This document shows, in pieces, positions 1-6,944 of a stretch of DNA of 14,503 bases. The notes under the pieces were generated by a model, which saw nothing but the letters and a program-made list of their open reading frames with translations, searched no databases and was not told the origin of the DNA. The DNA lies in contig VEPB01000415.1 of assembly GCA_012026715.1 (NCBI GenBank), positions 1 through 14,503 on the forward strand, given 5' to 3'. The DNA is from Methylococcaceae bacterium (GTDB taxonomy: Bacteria; Pseudomonadota; Gammaproteobacteria; Methylococcales; Methylococcaceae). Each line of letters opens with the position of its first letter. Positions within the stretch are counted from its first letter, which is position 1. A program made the position numbers and the translations under genes.

Positions 1-1
1 C

Positions 2-580
2 CTGCTGGATGCACGCAAGATCACCCTGTGTGGCGAGGAAAGCTTCGGCACCGGTTCCGACCACGTGCGCGAAAAGGACGGACTGTGGGCGGTGTTGTTT
101 TGGCTCAATCTGGTCGCGCTGCGCAAGCAGTCGGTGGCGGAGATCGTGCGCGAACATTGGCGCCGGTTCGGGCGCGACTATTATTCGCGGCATGATTACG
201 AAAACGTGGATAGCCAGATTGCCGAGGGAATCATGGCCGGGCTGGAGTCGCGTCTGGCGGAGCTACCCGGGCAGGTATTCGGCGATTACCGGGTAACTTT
301 CGCCGACGATTTCCGTTACAGCGATCCGGTCGACGGCAGCGTGAGCGAGCATCAGGGCATTCGCATCGGCTTCGAGAACGGCTCCCGGATGGTGTTTAGG
401 TTGTCGGGAACCGGCACCGAGGGAGCAACCCTGCGCATCTATCTGGAACGCTATGCGCGCGATTCCGCGCAGCACGATCAGGATACCCAGACGGCGCTCG
501 CGGATTTGGTGGAACTGGCGGAAACTTTGAGCGGGGTAAAGCGGTTGAGCGGTATGGATCGTCCGACGGTGATTACCTGA
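2..580 (+). CDS. pgm: Phosphoglucomutase, C-terminal part (5' end outside window)
   Basis: This is the last 192 codons of an alpha-D-phosphohexomutase that interconverts glucose-1-phosphate and glucose-6-phosphate in the cytoplasm, linking glycogen/exopolysaccharide synthesis to glycolysis. The visible part opens just before the sugar-binding loop CGEESFGTGSDHVREKDG, whose GEESFG motif is typical of the long (about 545-residue) glucose-specific phosphoglucomutases. It ends with domain IV, including the phosphate-contacting loop RLSGTGTEGATLRIYLE. The serine phosphorylation loop and the metal-binding DGDGD motif should lie upstream, outside the window. The stop is TGA at 578-580 and there is no sign of a frameshift. 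Ninety nt separate it from the next gene on the same strand, so co-transcription is possible but not shown. Confidence 0.95.
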   Translation: MLDARKITLCGEESFGTGSDHVREKDGLWAVLFWLNLVALRKQSVAEIVREHWRRFGRDYYSRHDYENVDSQIAEGIMAGLESRLAELPGQVFGDYRVTFADDFRYSDPVDGSVSEHQGIRIGFENGSRMVFRLSGTGTEGATLRIYLERYARDSAQHDQDTQTALADLVELAETLSGVKRLSGMDRPTVIT

Positions 581-670
581 TTCCTTGTTTTGAGGCGGAT
601 GCCACAGTGTGTCCGCCGCAGTGTCTGTAGTGTGGCTGTTGGTCCCTACCAGCCGAAGAGGCGTAAGACG

Positions 671-2272
671 ATGTCGTTACTCCAACTCCCGTTCGAACCC
701 AACGATGAAGCGGTTGACTCCTGGCTGGGGTCGTTGCCGACCAATCCGGGGGAGTGTTGCCGCATGCTCAACGACGGGTTGCAGGCACTGTTGGGAGGGG
801 ATCTCGCCCAGGACTTCCGTTTCCGGGCACTGGAAAAGCTCAAGCCGATACTGTTTATCCAAAGCCATCGGTTGGCCCAGTCCTATCTCGGAAAGCCGCA
901 AGGTAACGACGACAAGATGCGCAAGCTGGCGCTCCTGGGCGTCCAGTTCCCCGGAGAGTTGGGCAAGGGATACTTGGCGCTGGCTCGGGCGGAGGGAGCC
1001 AAGGAAACGACCGACCCGGAATTCCACGCCCGGATGATTTACGAAGCGCTGGAATGTTTCGAACTGTATTCGCTGCGTCTCGCGCAGATCTTCGAGCCCC
1101 CCTCCAATTCCTTCTGGGGACGGATCTTCGAATTGTTCGCCATGGCCGAGGCCAGGGAATATCTGGGCTGGCGGCCGGTCGTCGACAGCCCCGCCATGCC
1201 CGGACGGCGCAGTGTCGAATCTTTGTTCGGTCAGATACTGATGTTTCACCGGGCTGCCCCTAACCAGCTCAATCCGGATCAAATTCAGCGGTTGCACGAA
1301 CTGCTGGGTGCCCATGTCGGATTGGTGGCAATCTGCCGGGCGGCTTGGCGAGACGGCCATAGCGCCGACCTCTATATCGATCTGGATGCGCCGCGCGACC
1401 CGCAGCCATTCGATCCGTCCGACCGCGACAACACCGGCGCCAATCGGCGCTACCTGTATTGCCGGGAACTTCGAAGCAAACTGGCATTGCTGAGCCAGCC
1501 GACCACCCCCGAGGCGGAGCGGTTGGCGCCGGCATTCGCCGCGCATCTTGAGATTCGGCTGGGCGGAATCCCGGTGGTTTCCCAGGAGGCCCAGAGCCGC
1601 AGCGCCGTGATCATCCCCCGGTTGGAAGACCTGATTGCCCGGTTGGCCATCCTCGAGGTCCGTTCTCAGGAGCGGCAGCCGTGGCTGGTTGGGGGCATCG
1701 ATCTGGAACTGATGCCGCTGGGGAATGGATCGACACCGCCTTCGCTGGAGGCTTTCTCCAAGTCCGCCGGTACCTTCGCGCCAGGCAAGACCAGCGACCT
1801 GAAAGGCCAGTTCCAATGGCAGCGTGGTGAATATCCTTGCAAGGTCTATCGGGCGGAGGCCCCGGGCTACTACCTGCTGGAGCCTTCCGGGGTGACCTTG
1901 CGGCCGGGCATGCTGGTGGCCATCAATACCGACAACCGGCTGATTCAGCTGGGACTGATCGCCGGTGGAGCCGGGGACGGCAGCGCGGCGCTGATGCCTT
2001 TCGAACTGCTCGGGAGCGAGCCGGTACCGGTCAAGGTCTTCCTCGACGCGTCGCCGTCCAAGAGCCGCAAGGCCGTGCTGGCCAAACTGGCGACCGCGCG
2101 GGAGGGCTGCCAAGGTTTGTTCGCCGAATCCTTGCGGTTGCGCGGTGGCGAGCAGTTAACCCTGGAGCGCGACGGCGTTCGCAGGCGCTGCAAGGTGCTG
2201 CGTATTCGGGAAAGTTCCAGAGATTTCAGGGAATATGAGATCGCCTTCGAAGATTCCGCCGGGCCCGGCTGA
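671..2272 (+). CDS. Conserved protein of unknown function, 533 aa
   Basis: I do not recognise a named function. The start at 671 is chosen because GAAGAGG (655-661) lies 9 nt upstream; the frame is open back to a TTG at 590, but that stretch reads as non-coding. The product has no signal peptide or membrane segment, so it should be cytoplasmic. The N-terminal two thirds look mainly alpha-helical and moderately leucine-rich (for example the stretch around FRFRALEKLKPILFIQSHR). From about residue 395 it changes to short beta-like strands: a block with FQWQRGEYPCKVYRA and LRPGMLVAI, then LGLIAGG, then FELLGSEPVPVKVF, and finally a small domain with LTLERDGVRRRCKVLRIRE. The strand-rich C-terminus recalls PilZ-associated c-di-GMP-responsive proteins, but the diagnostic RxxxR and DxSxxG motifs are not visible, so this is only a suggestion. 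It converges on the MEKHLA gene with 15 nt between stops. Confidence 0.8.
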   Translation: MSLLQLPFEPNDEAVDSWLGSLPTNPGECCRMLNDGLQALLGGDLAQDFRFRALEKLKPILFIQSHRLAQSYLGKPQGNDDKMRKLALLGVQFPGELGKGYLALARAEGAKETTDPEFHARMIYEALECFELYSLRLAQIFEPPSNSFWGRIFELFAMAEAREYLGWRPVVDSPAMPGRRSVESLFGQILMFHRAAPNQLNPDQIQRLHELLGAHVGLVAICRAAWRDGHSADLYIDLDAPRDPQPFDPSDRDNTGANRRYLYCRELRSKLALLSQPTTPEAERLAPAFAAHLEIRLGGIPVVSQEAQSRSAVIIPRLEDLIARLAILEVRSQERQPWLVGGIDLELMPLGNGSTPPSLEAFSKSAGTFAPGKTSDLKGQFQWQRGEYPCKVYRAEAPGYYLLEPSGVTLRPGMLVAINTDNRLIQLGLIAGGAGDGSAALMPFELLGSEPVPVKVFLDASPSKSRKAVLAKLATAREGCQGLFAESLRLRGGEQLTLERDGVRRRCKVLRIRESSRDFREYEIAFEDSAGPG

Positions 2273-2287
2273 AGAAGTCGAGCCGGT

Positions 2288-2779
2288 TCAATCCGAATGG
2301 AGGAAGGTCCAGTGATCGAAGCGGGCCGCCTGTCCCAATAGGATTCCCTGGGGGCTGCGCAGATTCCACACCAGCGCATTCTCGATCTTGAAGCGGTTGC
2401 CGTGGCGGCCGATACGAACCCCGCTGTAATGGTCGATGTAACCGTGGCTGACCACTTCCTGCAGTGCCGTTTCCCGCTCCTTCTGGTCCCTGGGTTCCGC
2501 CGACAGCCGCGACGGCAACCGAGTCAGCTCTTCCCACTCCATGCCGAACAGGCTCATCGCGGTGCGGTTCGCATAGTTGAAGATTGGATCCGGCGAAGTA
2601 TCGTGGGACAGCAGGGCGAAGCTCGCATCGAACACATAGCGGGCCGCTTCGGCATCGGTCATGCGCCGGTTGACCAGGTCCCTCCCGGTCCAGTGCCGGA
2701 AACTCCGGCGCAGCAGCCCGATGTGGCCGGCCAGGAAGTCGTTTTCGGCGGCCGGTCGTGGCAGGCGCAGGCTGCTCAT
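2288..2779 (-). CDS. MEKHLA domain-containing protein
   Basis: This is a 163-residue cytoplasmic protein, full length for stand-alone bacterial MEKHLA proteins. The family signature is easy to read: LLSHDTSPDPIFNYANRTA at residues 57-75, then the WEELTRLPSRLSAEP block (82-96), GYIDHYSGVRIGRHGNRF (113-130), VWNLRSP (137-143) and a closing GQAARFDHW (149-157). MEKHLA domains are PAS-related and are best known from the C-terminus of plant HD-ZIP III transcription factors; the role of the bacterial single-domain proteins is not established, though ligand or redox sensing is a reasonable inference. The start lies only 4 nt after the lpxD stop and has a poor Shine-Dalgarno (AAGG only 2 nt away), so translational coupling to lpxD is likely. 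No DNA-binding or catalytic domain is attached. Confidence 0.85.
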   Translation of the reverse strand: MSSLRLPRPAAENDFLAGHIGLLRRSFRHWTGRDLVNRRMTDAEAARYVFDASFALLSHDTSPDPIFNYANRTAMSLFGMEWEELTRLPSRLSAEPRDQKERETALQEVVSHGYIDHYSGVRIGRHGNRFKIENALVWNLRSPQGILLGQAARFDHWTFLHSD

Positions 2780-2783
2780 GGCC

Positions 2784-3851
2784 TTATTGTTCCGGAGGCA
2801 GCAGCCGCTGGACCTTCTTTTCCAGCTGCTTGAGCCGCGACCACATTTCCGCCAGCCGCGGCATGACGGCCATGTTTTTCAGGTATTGCTGCAGCGGCTG
2901 TACCGGCCCGCCGGCGTACATGCCCGGTTCCTTGACGCTGTTATGAAGGCCGGCGCGGTGGAGCAGCACGGAATCGCTGGCCACCGTCACATGGTCCAGC
3001 ACTCCGGTCTGGCCGGTGGCGATGACCCGTTTGCCGAACTTGCTGGAGCCGGAGATGCCCGTATGGGCGCACAGAATGCAGTCCTCGTCGATTTCGACGT
3101 TGTGGCCGATGTGGCACAGAGCGTCGATGATGGTCCCGCTCCGGATGACCGTGGCGCCGTAAGTGCCGCGGTCGATGGTGGTGTTGGCGCCGATGATCAC
3201 CCGGTCTTCGATGATGACCTTGCCGGTATGGGGAATGCGGTAGTTGCGCCGCTGCTCGTCCTGGGCGAAACCGAAACCCTCCGAGCCGACCACGCAGCCC
3301 GCTTTCAACATGCAACGGGCGCCGACCTCGCAGCCGTGGCTCACCACGCAGCCGGGATGGAGCACGCTGGCGGCGCCGATGCGCGCATCGTGCTCGACCA
3401 CGCAGTTGGCCATCAGCACGACGCCTTCGCCCAGATGGACGTTGCGTCCGACCACCACGCCGGGGCCGATCACGGCATCGCCGGGTATCGCCACGCTGTC
3501 GTGGATCACCGCGGAGGGGTGGATGCGGGGCCATTCGGTTCGGTAGAAATCGCGGTCATCGTAGGCTTGTTTGACCAGCGCGGTGGCCAGTCTCACGTTG
3601 GGTGCCAACAGGATGGCCAAATCCCCCAGGTCGTGCAGTTCGGCGGCGATGGCGGCAGTGGTGATGACCGCGGCCGGCCGCTGCTGTCGCAAGGCCGGCA
3701 GGTATTTCAGGTTATCCACGAACACCAGGTCACCGGGGCCGCATTGATCGATGGGGGCAAAGCCGGTGATGGCGTTGTCCGGACCCTGGCGGTCGGTAAT
3801 GAGTTGTTGCGGCTGGAAACGGTCGAGGATTTCTGAAGGTTTCAGTTGCAT
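2784..3851 (-). CDS. lpxD: UDP-3-O-(3-hydroxyacyl)glucosamine N-acyltransferase LpxD
   Basis: LpxD transfers a 3-hydroxyacyl chain from acyl carrier protein to the 2-amino group of UDP-3-O-acyl-glucosamine, the third step of lipid A synthesis, in the cytoplasm. The 355-residue product has the expected order: an N-terminal uridine-binding domain (about 1-105, with DLVFVDN), a left-handed beta-helix of hexapeptide repeats (about 110-300, for example AVIGPGVVVGRNVHLG), and a C-terminal helix (about 318-350). The catalytic-type histidine is H250 in the IGHNV motif, with a second conserved-position histidine H287 in LDHVTV; GANTTIDRGT (221-230) is also typical. It is slightly longer than the usual 340 or so residues. 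It is not in the classical bamA-skp-lpxD-fabZ-lpxA cluster; its only partner is the downstream MEKHLA gene, so it may be a second lpxD copy. No strong Shine-Dalgarno is visible before the ATG. Confidence 0.93.
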   Translation of the reverse strand: MQLKPSEILDRFQPQQLITDRQGPDNAITGFAPIDQCGPGDLVFVDNLKYLPALRQQRPAAVITTAAIAAELHDLGDLAILLAPNVRLATALVKQAYDDRDFYRTEWPRIHPSAVIHDSVAIPGDAVIGPGVVVGRNVHLGEGVVLMANCVVEHDARIGAASVLHPGCVVSHGCEVGARCMLKAGCVVGSEGFGFAQDEQRRNYRIPHTGKVIIEDRVIIGANTTIDRGTYGATVIRSGTIIDALCHIGHNVEIDEDCILCAHTGISGSSKFGKRVIATGQTGVLDHVTVASDSVLLHRAGLHNSVKEPGMYAGGPVQPLQQYLKNMAVMPRLAEMWSRLKQLEKKVQRLLPPEQ

Positions 3852-3886
3852 GGGGCGTGACGGAAGCGAAGGAGTTCAGCAGCGGA

Positions 3887-3906
3887 CGCCGGACCGAAAT
3901 CCGGCG
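3887..3906. repeat. Short inverted repeat in the lpxD leader
   Basis: Two perfect 7-base arms, CGCCGGA at 3887-3893 and TCCGGCG at 3900-3906, are separated by the 6-base loop CCGAAA. The hairpin would form about 36-55 nt upstream of the lpxD start in its leader transcript. There is no T-run, so it is not a rho-independent terminator. It could be an operator, a leader structure or chance in GC-rich DNA. Confidence 0.35.
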
Positions 3907-3910
3907 GGAT

Positions 3911-3941
3911 TTGTGGTTGGCCAGAGGATAGCCCGTATAAT
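3911..3941 (+). promoter_or_regulatory. Candidate sigma70-type promoter for the HMA-mdh unit
   Basis: A perfect -10 consensus TATAAT occurs at 3936-3941 in the gap between divergent lpxD and the HMA gene. The best -35-like match upstream is TTGTGG at 3911-3916, with a long 19-base spacer, so the -35 side is weak. It would place transcription start about 80 nt before the GTG at 4032. The local AT-rich patch (to about 3949) supports a promoter in this otherwise GC-rich gap. Confidence 0.45.
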
Positions 3942-4031
3942 CGAATTTTCCGAGCCGAACCGACGGTTCAGGTCCAGCGACCGGCCGGCGATTGCGGCGA
4001 TTCCATCATAATCCGATTGTGAGGCGCCAGC

Positions 4032-4235
4032 GTGAAAACGACAATAGCGGTGAAGGGCATGAAATGCGGGGGATGCGAGGCGACGGTGCGGGAGGCCGTC
4101 GGGGCCTGCGCCGGCGTCACCGCCGTCGTCCCCAGTTTCAAGGCGAACAGCGTCGAGGTCGAATACGACGAAGCCCAGGCGAGCCTGGAGGAAATCAAAC
4201 AAGTCATCGCCGGCAAGGGTTTCCAGGTCGGTTGA
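4032..4235 (+). CDS. Heavy-metal-associated (HMA) domain protein, CopZ-like metallochaperone
   Basis: This is a 67-residue single HMA domain of the Atx1/CopZ type, which binds Cu(I) or another soft metal through two cysteines and delivers it to partner proteins in the cytoplasm. The metal loop is GMKCGGCEATV with C13 and C16 as ligands; the rest fits the ferredoxin-like fold (beta VEVEYDE, helix SLEEIKQVIAGKGF). The CGGC core is common in bacterial stand-alone HMA proteins. The start is GTG at 4032, supported by GAGG at 4021-4024 with 7 nt spacing. No copper ATPase or CueR-type regulator is adjacent; the next gene, 32 nt downstream, is mdh, so the pair is probably co-transcribed. Metal identity cannot be decided from sequence alone. 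Confidence 0.88.
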   Translation: MKTTIAVKGMKCGGCEATVREAVGACAGVTAVVPSFKANSVEVEYDEAQASLEEIKQVIAGKGFQVG

Positions 4236-4267
4236 AGCGCTCACTTCAGACAGGTGGAGACGGTTCC

Positions 4268-5251
4268 ATGCAGCAACCCTTGAACGTCGCGATCACCGGT
4301 GCCGCCGGGCAAATCAGTTACGCCTTGCTGTTCCGTTTGATCGCCGGGGAATTGGCCGGCAATCAGCAGTCGCTCAGCCTGCGGTTGCTGGAAGTCCCGG
4401 AAGCGCTGCCGATGCTGGAGGGCGTGGTCATGGAGTTGGCCGATTGCGCCGCGCCCCTGCTGCGGGATGTGGTGGTCACGGCCGACCCGGAGGTGGCATT
4501 CCGCGATGCGGATCTGGTGTTCCTGCTGGGGGCCAGGCCTCGCGGGCCCGGCATGGAGCGGCGCGACCTGCTGCAGGGCAACGCCGAAATCTTCAGCCGT
4601 CAGGGGCGGGCGCTCAATGAGGTCGCCAGACGCAGCGTCAAAGTCCTGGTCGTGGGTAATCCGGCCAATACCAACGCCCTGATCGCGCTGCGCAACGCGC
4701 CGGAGCTGTCGCCGCGGAATTTCTCCGCCATGACCCGGCTCGACCACAACCGCGCGTTGTCGCTGCTGGCCGCCCAATGCGGTTGCGAGGTGGGCGAAGT
4801 CAAGCGGATCGCCATCTGGGGCAACCATTCCACCAGCCAGTTTCCGGATCTCTCTCATGCCACCGTAAGCGGCCGGTCGGCGCTGGCTCTGGTGGGCGAC
4901 GACTGGTTTCGCGGCAGTTTCATTCCGACCGTGCAACAGCGTGGCGCCAGCGTCATCCAGGTCCGCGGCAAGTCTTCGGCAGCTTCCGCCGCCAATGCCG
5001 CCCTGGGGCAGATGCGCAGCTGGATCGGCGCCACCCCCGGCGGCGACTGGGTCAGCATGGCGGTGCTGAGCGACGGCAGCTACGGCATCGCCGAAGGCAT
5101 CGTGTATTCCTTTCCCGTCACCACCGCCGGGGGCGACTTTCAGATCGCCCGCGATCTTCCCATCGGCGACTTCGCGCGCGAGCGCATGCAGGCCAGCGCG
5201 GCCGAGCTGCTGGAAGAACGGGCGATGGTGGAGCACTTGTTCCCGGTTTGA
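4268..5251 (+). CDS. mdh: Malate dehydrogenase
   Basis: This enzyme carries out NAD-dependent interconversion of malate and oxaloacetate in the TCA cycle, in the cytosol. The 327-residue length is normal for the cytosolic/Thermus-type MDH group. Visible features are the dinucleotide-binding loop TGAAGQISYALL (10-21), LLEVPEAL (40-47) after the second beta strand with acidic E42 favouring NAD over NADP, substrate-binding arginines in ARPRGPGMERRDLL (R92, R98), GNPANTN (130-136), the catalytic pair D159 (TRLDHNRA) and H187 (WGNHSTSQFPD), and R162. The start at 4268 has GGTGGAGA at 4253-4260 about 7 nt away and begins exactly at the first beta strand. It follows the HMA gene by 32 nt and precedes cax by 22 nt on the same strand, suggesting one transcript. 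Confidence 0.95.
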   Translation: MQQPLNVAITGAAGQISYALLFRLIAGELAGNQQSLSLRLLEVPEALPMLEGVVMELADCAAPLLRDVVVTADPEVAFRDADLVFLLGARPRGPGMERRDLLQGNAEIFSRQGRALNEVARRSVKVLVVGNPANTNALIALRNAPELSPRNFSAMTRLDHNRALSLLAAQCGCEVGEVKRIAIWGNHSTSQFPDLSHATVSGRSALALVGDDWFRGSFIPTVQQRGASVIQVRGKSSAASAANAALGQMRSWIGATPGGDWVSMAVLSDGSYGIAEGIVYSFPVTTAGGDFQIARDLPIGDFARERMQASAAELLEERAMVEHLFPV

Positions 5252-5273
5252 GCCGTTCATTTCGCCGTATTCC

Positions 5274-6365
5274 ATGTCGTCCCACCGGCCGGGTCCCGCA
5301 GGCCTCCTGCTCAACGGTTTGCTGCTGTTCGCCCCGGCGAGCGTGGCGCTGGAACTGCGGCACGCCGATCCCTTGTGGATTTTCGTCACGTCTTGCCTGG
5401 CCATCATTCCCCTGGCCGGCTGGATCGGCAAGGCGACCGAGCACCTGGCTGAGGAGTTGGGCGAGGGCATCGGCGGCCTCCTCAATGCCACCTTCGGCAA
5501 TGCCGCCGAACTGATCATCGCCCTGCTGGCGCTTCGTGCCGGCCTGTTTGACGTGGTCAAGGCCTCCATCACCGGCTCGCTGATCGGCAATATCCTGCTG
5601 GTGTTGGGCCTGAGCATGGTGGCCGGCGGCCTGAAACATCCGGTCCAGCGGTTCAACCGCACCACCGCCAGCATCGGCTCCAGCCTCCTCATGCTGAGCG
5701 CCATCGGCCTGGTGGTGCCGGCCATCTTTCACGGCAGCGCCGGTTCGGCGGGGGCGGCGGTGGAGAAGGATCTGAGCCTGGAAATCGCCGTGGTGCTGAT
5801 GTTCGCGTACGTACTGAGCCTGGTGTTCACCCTTCGAACCCACCGCCACCTGTACGTGGGCGAGGGCGCCCGGGAAAACGCCGAAGTGCTGGGCGTGGCC
5901 GGCTGGGGGCGCGGCAAGTCGGTGGCGGTGCTGCTGGCGGCATCGATTTCCGTGGCCGTCATGGCGGAATTCCTGGTGGGCTCGGTGGAGGCAGCCTCCG
6001 AGGTGCTGGGCATGACCGAGGTTTTCGTCGGCGTCATCCTGGTGGCCATCGTCGGCAATGCCGCCGAACACAGCACCGCGGTGATGATGGCCCTGAAGAA
6101 CAAGATGGACCTGTCCCTCAACATCGCCATCGGCTCCAGCCTGCAGATCGCCCTGTTCGTCGCGCCGGTGCTGGTGTTCGCCAGCCACGGATTCGGCCAT
6201 CCCATGGACCTGGTGTTCACCCCCTTCGAAGTCATCTCCGTGGTCCTGGCGGTGTTCGCCGTCAACCTCATCGTGGCGGACGGCGAATCCAACTGGATGG
6301 AAGGCGCTCAGCTGTTGGCGGTTTATTTCATCCTGGGGATCGCCTTTTATTTTCTGCCGGGTTGA
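5274..6365 (+). CDS. cax: Calcium/proton antiporter, CaCA superfamily (CAX family)
   Basis: This inner-membrane exchanger probably exports or sequesters Ca2+ in exchange for H+. The 363-residue protein is full length for microbial CAX. It has two inverted halves, each with the diagnostic c-repeat: LLNATFGNAAELIIALLAL in the first half and VAIVGNAAEHSTAVMMAL in the second, both with the GNAAE core whose glutamate binds calcium. About ten to eleven hydrophobic helices are visible, starting with GLLLNGLLLFAPASVAL and ending with AVYFILGIAFYFLPG. There is no good Shine-Dalgarno before the ATG at 5274; translation may depend on termination of mdh 22 nt upstream. The last 23 codons have a diverged duplicate at 6797-6868 (see that entry). 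Confidence 0.93.
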   Translation: MSSHRPGPAGLLLNGLLLFAPASVALELRHADPLWIFVTSCLAIIPLAGWIGKATEHLAEELGEGIGGLLNATFGNAAELIIALLALRAGLFDVVKASITGSLIGNILLVLGLSMVAGGLKHPVQRFNRTTASIGSSLLMLSAIGLVVPAIFHGSAGSAGAAVEKDLSLEIAVVLMFAYVLSLVFTLRTHRHLYVGEGARENAEVLGVAGWGRGKSVAVLLAASISVAVMAEFLVGSVEAASEVLGMTEVFVGVILVAIVGNAAEHSTAVMMALKNKMDLSLNIAIGSSLQIALFVAPVLVFASHGFGHPMDLVFTPFEVISVVLAVFAVNLIVADGESNWMEGAQLLAVYFILGIAFYFLPG

Positions 6366-6582
6366 AATCACCGTACCCGAATCGATGGGGAGCGGACCGT
6401 CGATAACGAACGAGACAGGCCGAAGGTCGTCAGTCTGCCGTCCTCCGACGGATCGGCAACCTGCCTGGATGCCGTCGCGCGGATGAGGCAAAGCGCCGAG
6501 AACAAAATGCCAGCGGGCGCTCGCCGCTGATGGCGGGGAATGGAACGGTATCTTCCGCAGCACGGGCCGATACTTTTTCCGA

Positions 6583-6606
6583 AATCCTTTCCGCCGCAAT
6601 GCCGGG
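6583..6606 (+). repeat. Imperfect 24-nt direct repeat, copy 1
   Basis: This copy matches 6945-6968 at 21 of 24 positions in the same orientation. Read on the minus strand, it encodes PGIAAERI. The similarity continues more weakly upstream on that strand: S-L-x-x-x-T-x-x-P-G-x-A-A-E-R-I is shared by both copies, and several differences fall at third codon positions. This hints at two remnants of one coding sequence rather than a pure DNA element. Confidence 0.5.
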
Positions 6607-6722
6607 ATAGCCAGTATTGCCTTCCAGGCTGCGCCAACGACCAACGGCGGTCTCCGTGGTAATCCGTATGCAGGGCAGCGGAATGCGGGAATCTGACAGC
6701 CGATTCCACAATAACCGGGTTT

Positions 6723-6750
6723 AAGTACCTCCGGGATGGGCAGGGTACTT
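6723..6750. repeat. Inverted repeat (hairpin 1) upstream of cax remnant
   Basis: Perfect 7-base arms AAGTACC (6723-6729) and GGTACTT (6744-6750) flank a 14-base loop. It lies 11 nt before a second hairpin, giving a two-hairpin arrangement reminiscent of REP/BIME-type elements. No family can be named from this window alone. Confidence 0.4.
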
Positions 6751-6761
6751 CTCCGATCCGC

Positions 6762-6788
6762 CCCGGATTTCATCGCATTTCATCCGGG
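6762..6788. repeat. Inverted repeat (hairpin 2) abutting cax remnant
   Basis: Perfect 7-base arms CCCGGAT (6762-6768) and ATCCGGG (6782-6788) flank a 13-base loop. The right arm ends 8 nt before the first recognisable codon of the cax remnant, so this structure sits at or beside the rearrangement junction. Confidence 0.45.
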
Positions 6789-6796
6789 CTACTCGC

Positions 6797-6868
6797 TGGA
6801 TGGAAGGCGCGCAACTCCTGGCCGTTTACTTCATCCTGGGGATAGCATTCTATTTCCTCCCCGCCTGA
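6797..6868 (+). pseudogene. 3'-terminal fragment of a second cax gene
   Basis: Twenty-three codons and a TGA here encode the same C-terminus as the intact cax gene (6294-6365): 22 of 23 residues match (WMEGAQLLAVYFILGIAFYF and on to the stop), the only change being the final G to A. At DNA level 14 of 72 bases differ, and all but the last changed codon are synonymous. Similarity stops abruptly before the TGG at 6797: the preceding codons do not resemble VADGESN of intact cax. There is no start signal or upstream reading frame for it, so it cannot make a transporter. It is the surviving end of a paralog or of a horizontally acquired allele, whose body was deleted or displaced. Confidence 0.85.
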
Positions 6869-6944
6869 TCAGCCGACCGGTGCGGAAAAATGGCTTAATG
6901 CGGGTTGCCCGTTTGGAAGCGCCCAACGGTAACATTACACCGGG

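Noticed and set aside
602..637. GCCACA ... TGTGGC inverted repeat after pgm, considered as a terminator
   Set aside because: The stem is only 6 bp with a 24-nt loop and no T-run.
590..670. Upstream TTG start giving a 560-residue version of the unknown gene
   Set aside because: The extra 27 residues are Arg/Cys-rich and unlike the rest; the ATG at 671 has a properly spaced GAAGAGG and a normal N-terminus.
677..2113. Long open frame on the minus strand (478 codons) antisense to the unknown gene
   Set aside because: It is opposite a gene with a good ribosome-binding site and has the arginine/glutamine-rich, domain-free composition of an antisense shadow in high-GC DNA.
2258..2269. GCCGGGCCCGGC palindrome at the end of the unknown gene
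   Set aside because: It has no loop and no T-run, falls inside the last codons and is expected by chance in GC-rich coding DNA.
2661..3836. Plus-strand open frame (391 codons) opposite lpxD
   Set aside because: It is a shadow of the hexapeptide-repeat codons of lpxD, with repetitive Val/Asp/His composition but no recognisable family.
6430..6711. 93-codon minus-strand open frame downstream of rhs as a possible immunity gene
   Set aside because: There is no recognisable domain, no clear ribosome-binding site and an odd composition; only a short motif is shared with 6945-6968, so it is reported as a repeat rather than a gene.
5118..6773. Long minus-strand open frame (551 codons) across mdh and cax
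   Set aside because: Its histidine/glutamine/glycine-rich translation is the mirror of the cax membrane helices; no domain is visible and cax is unmistakable on the other strand.
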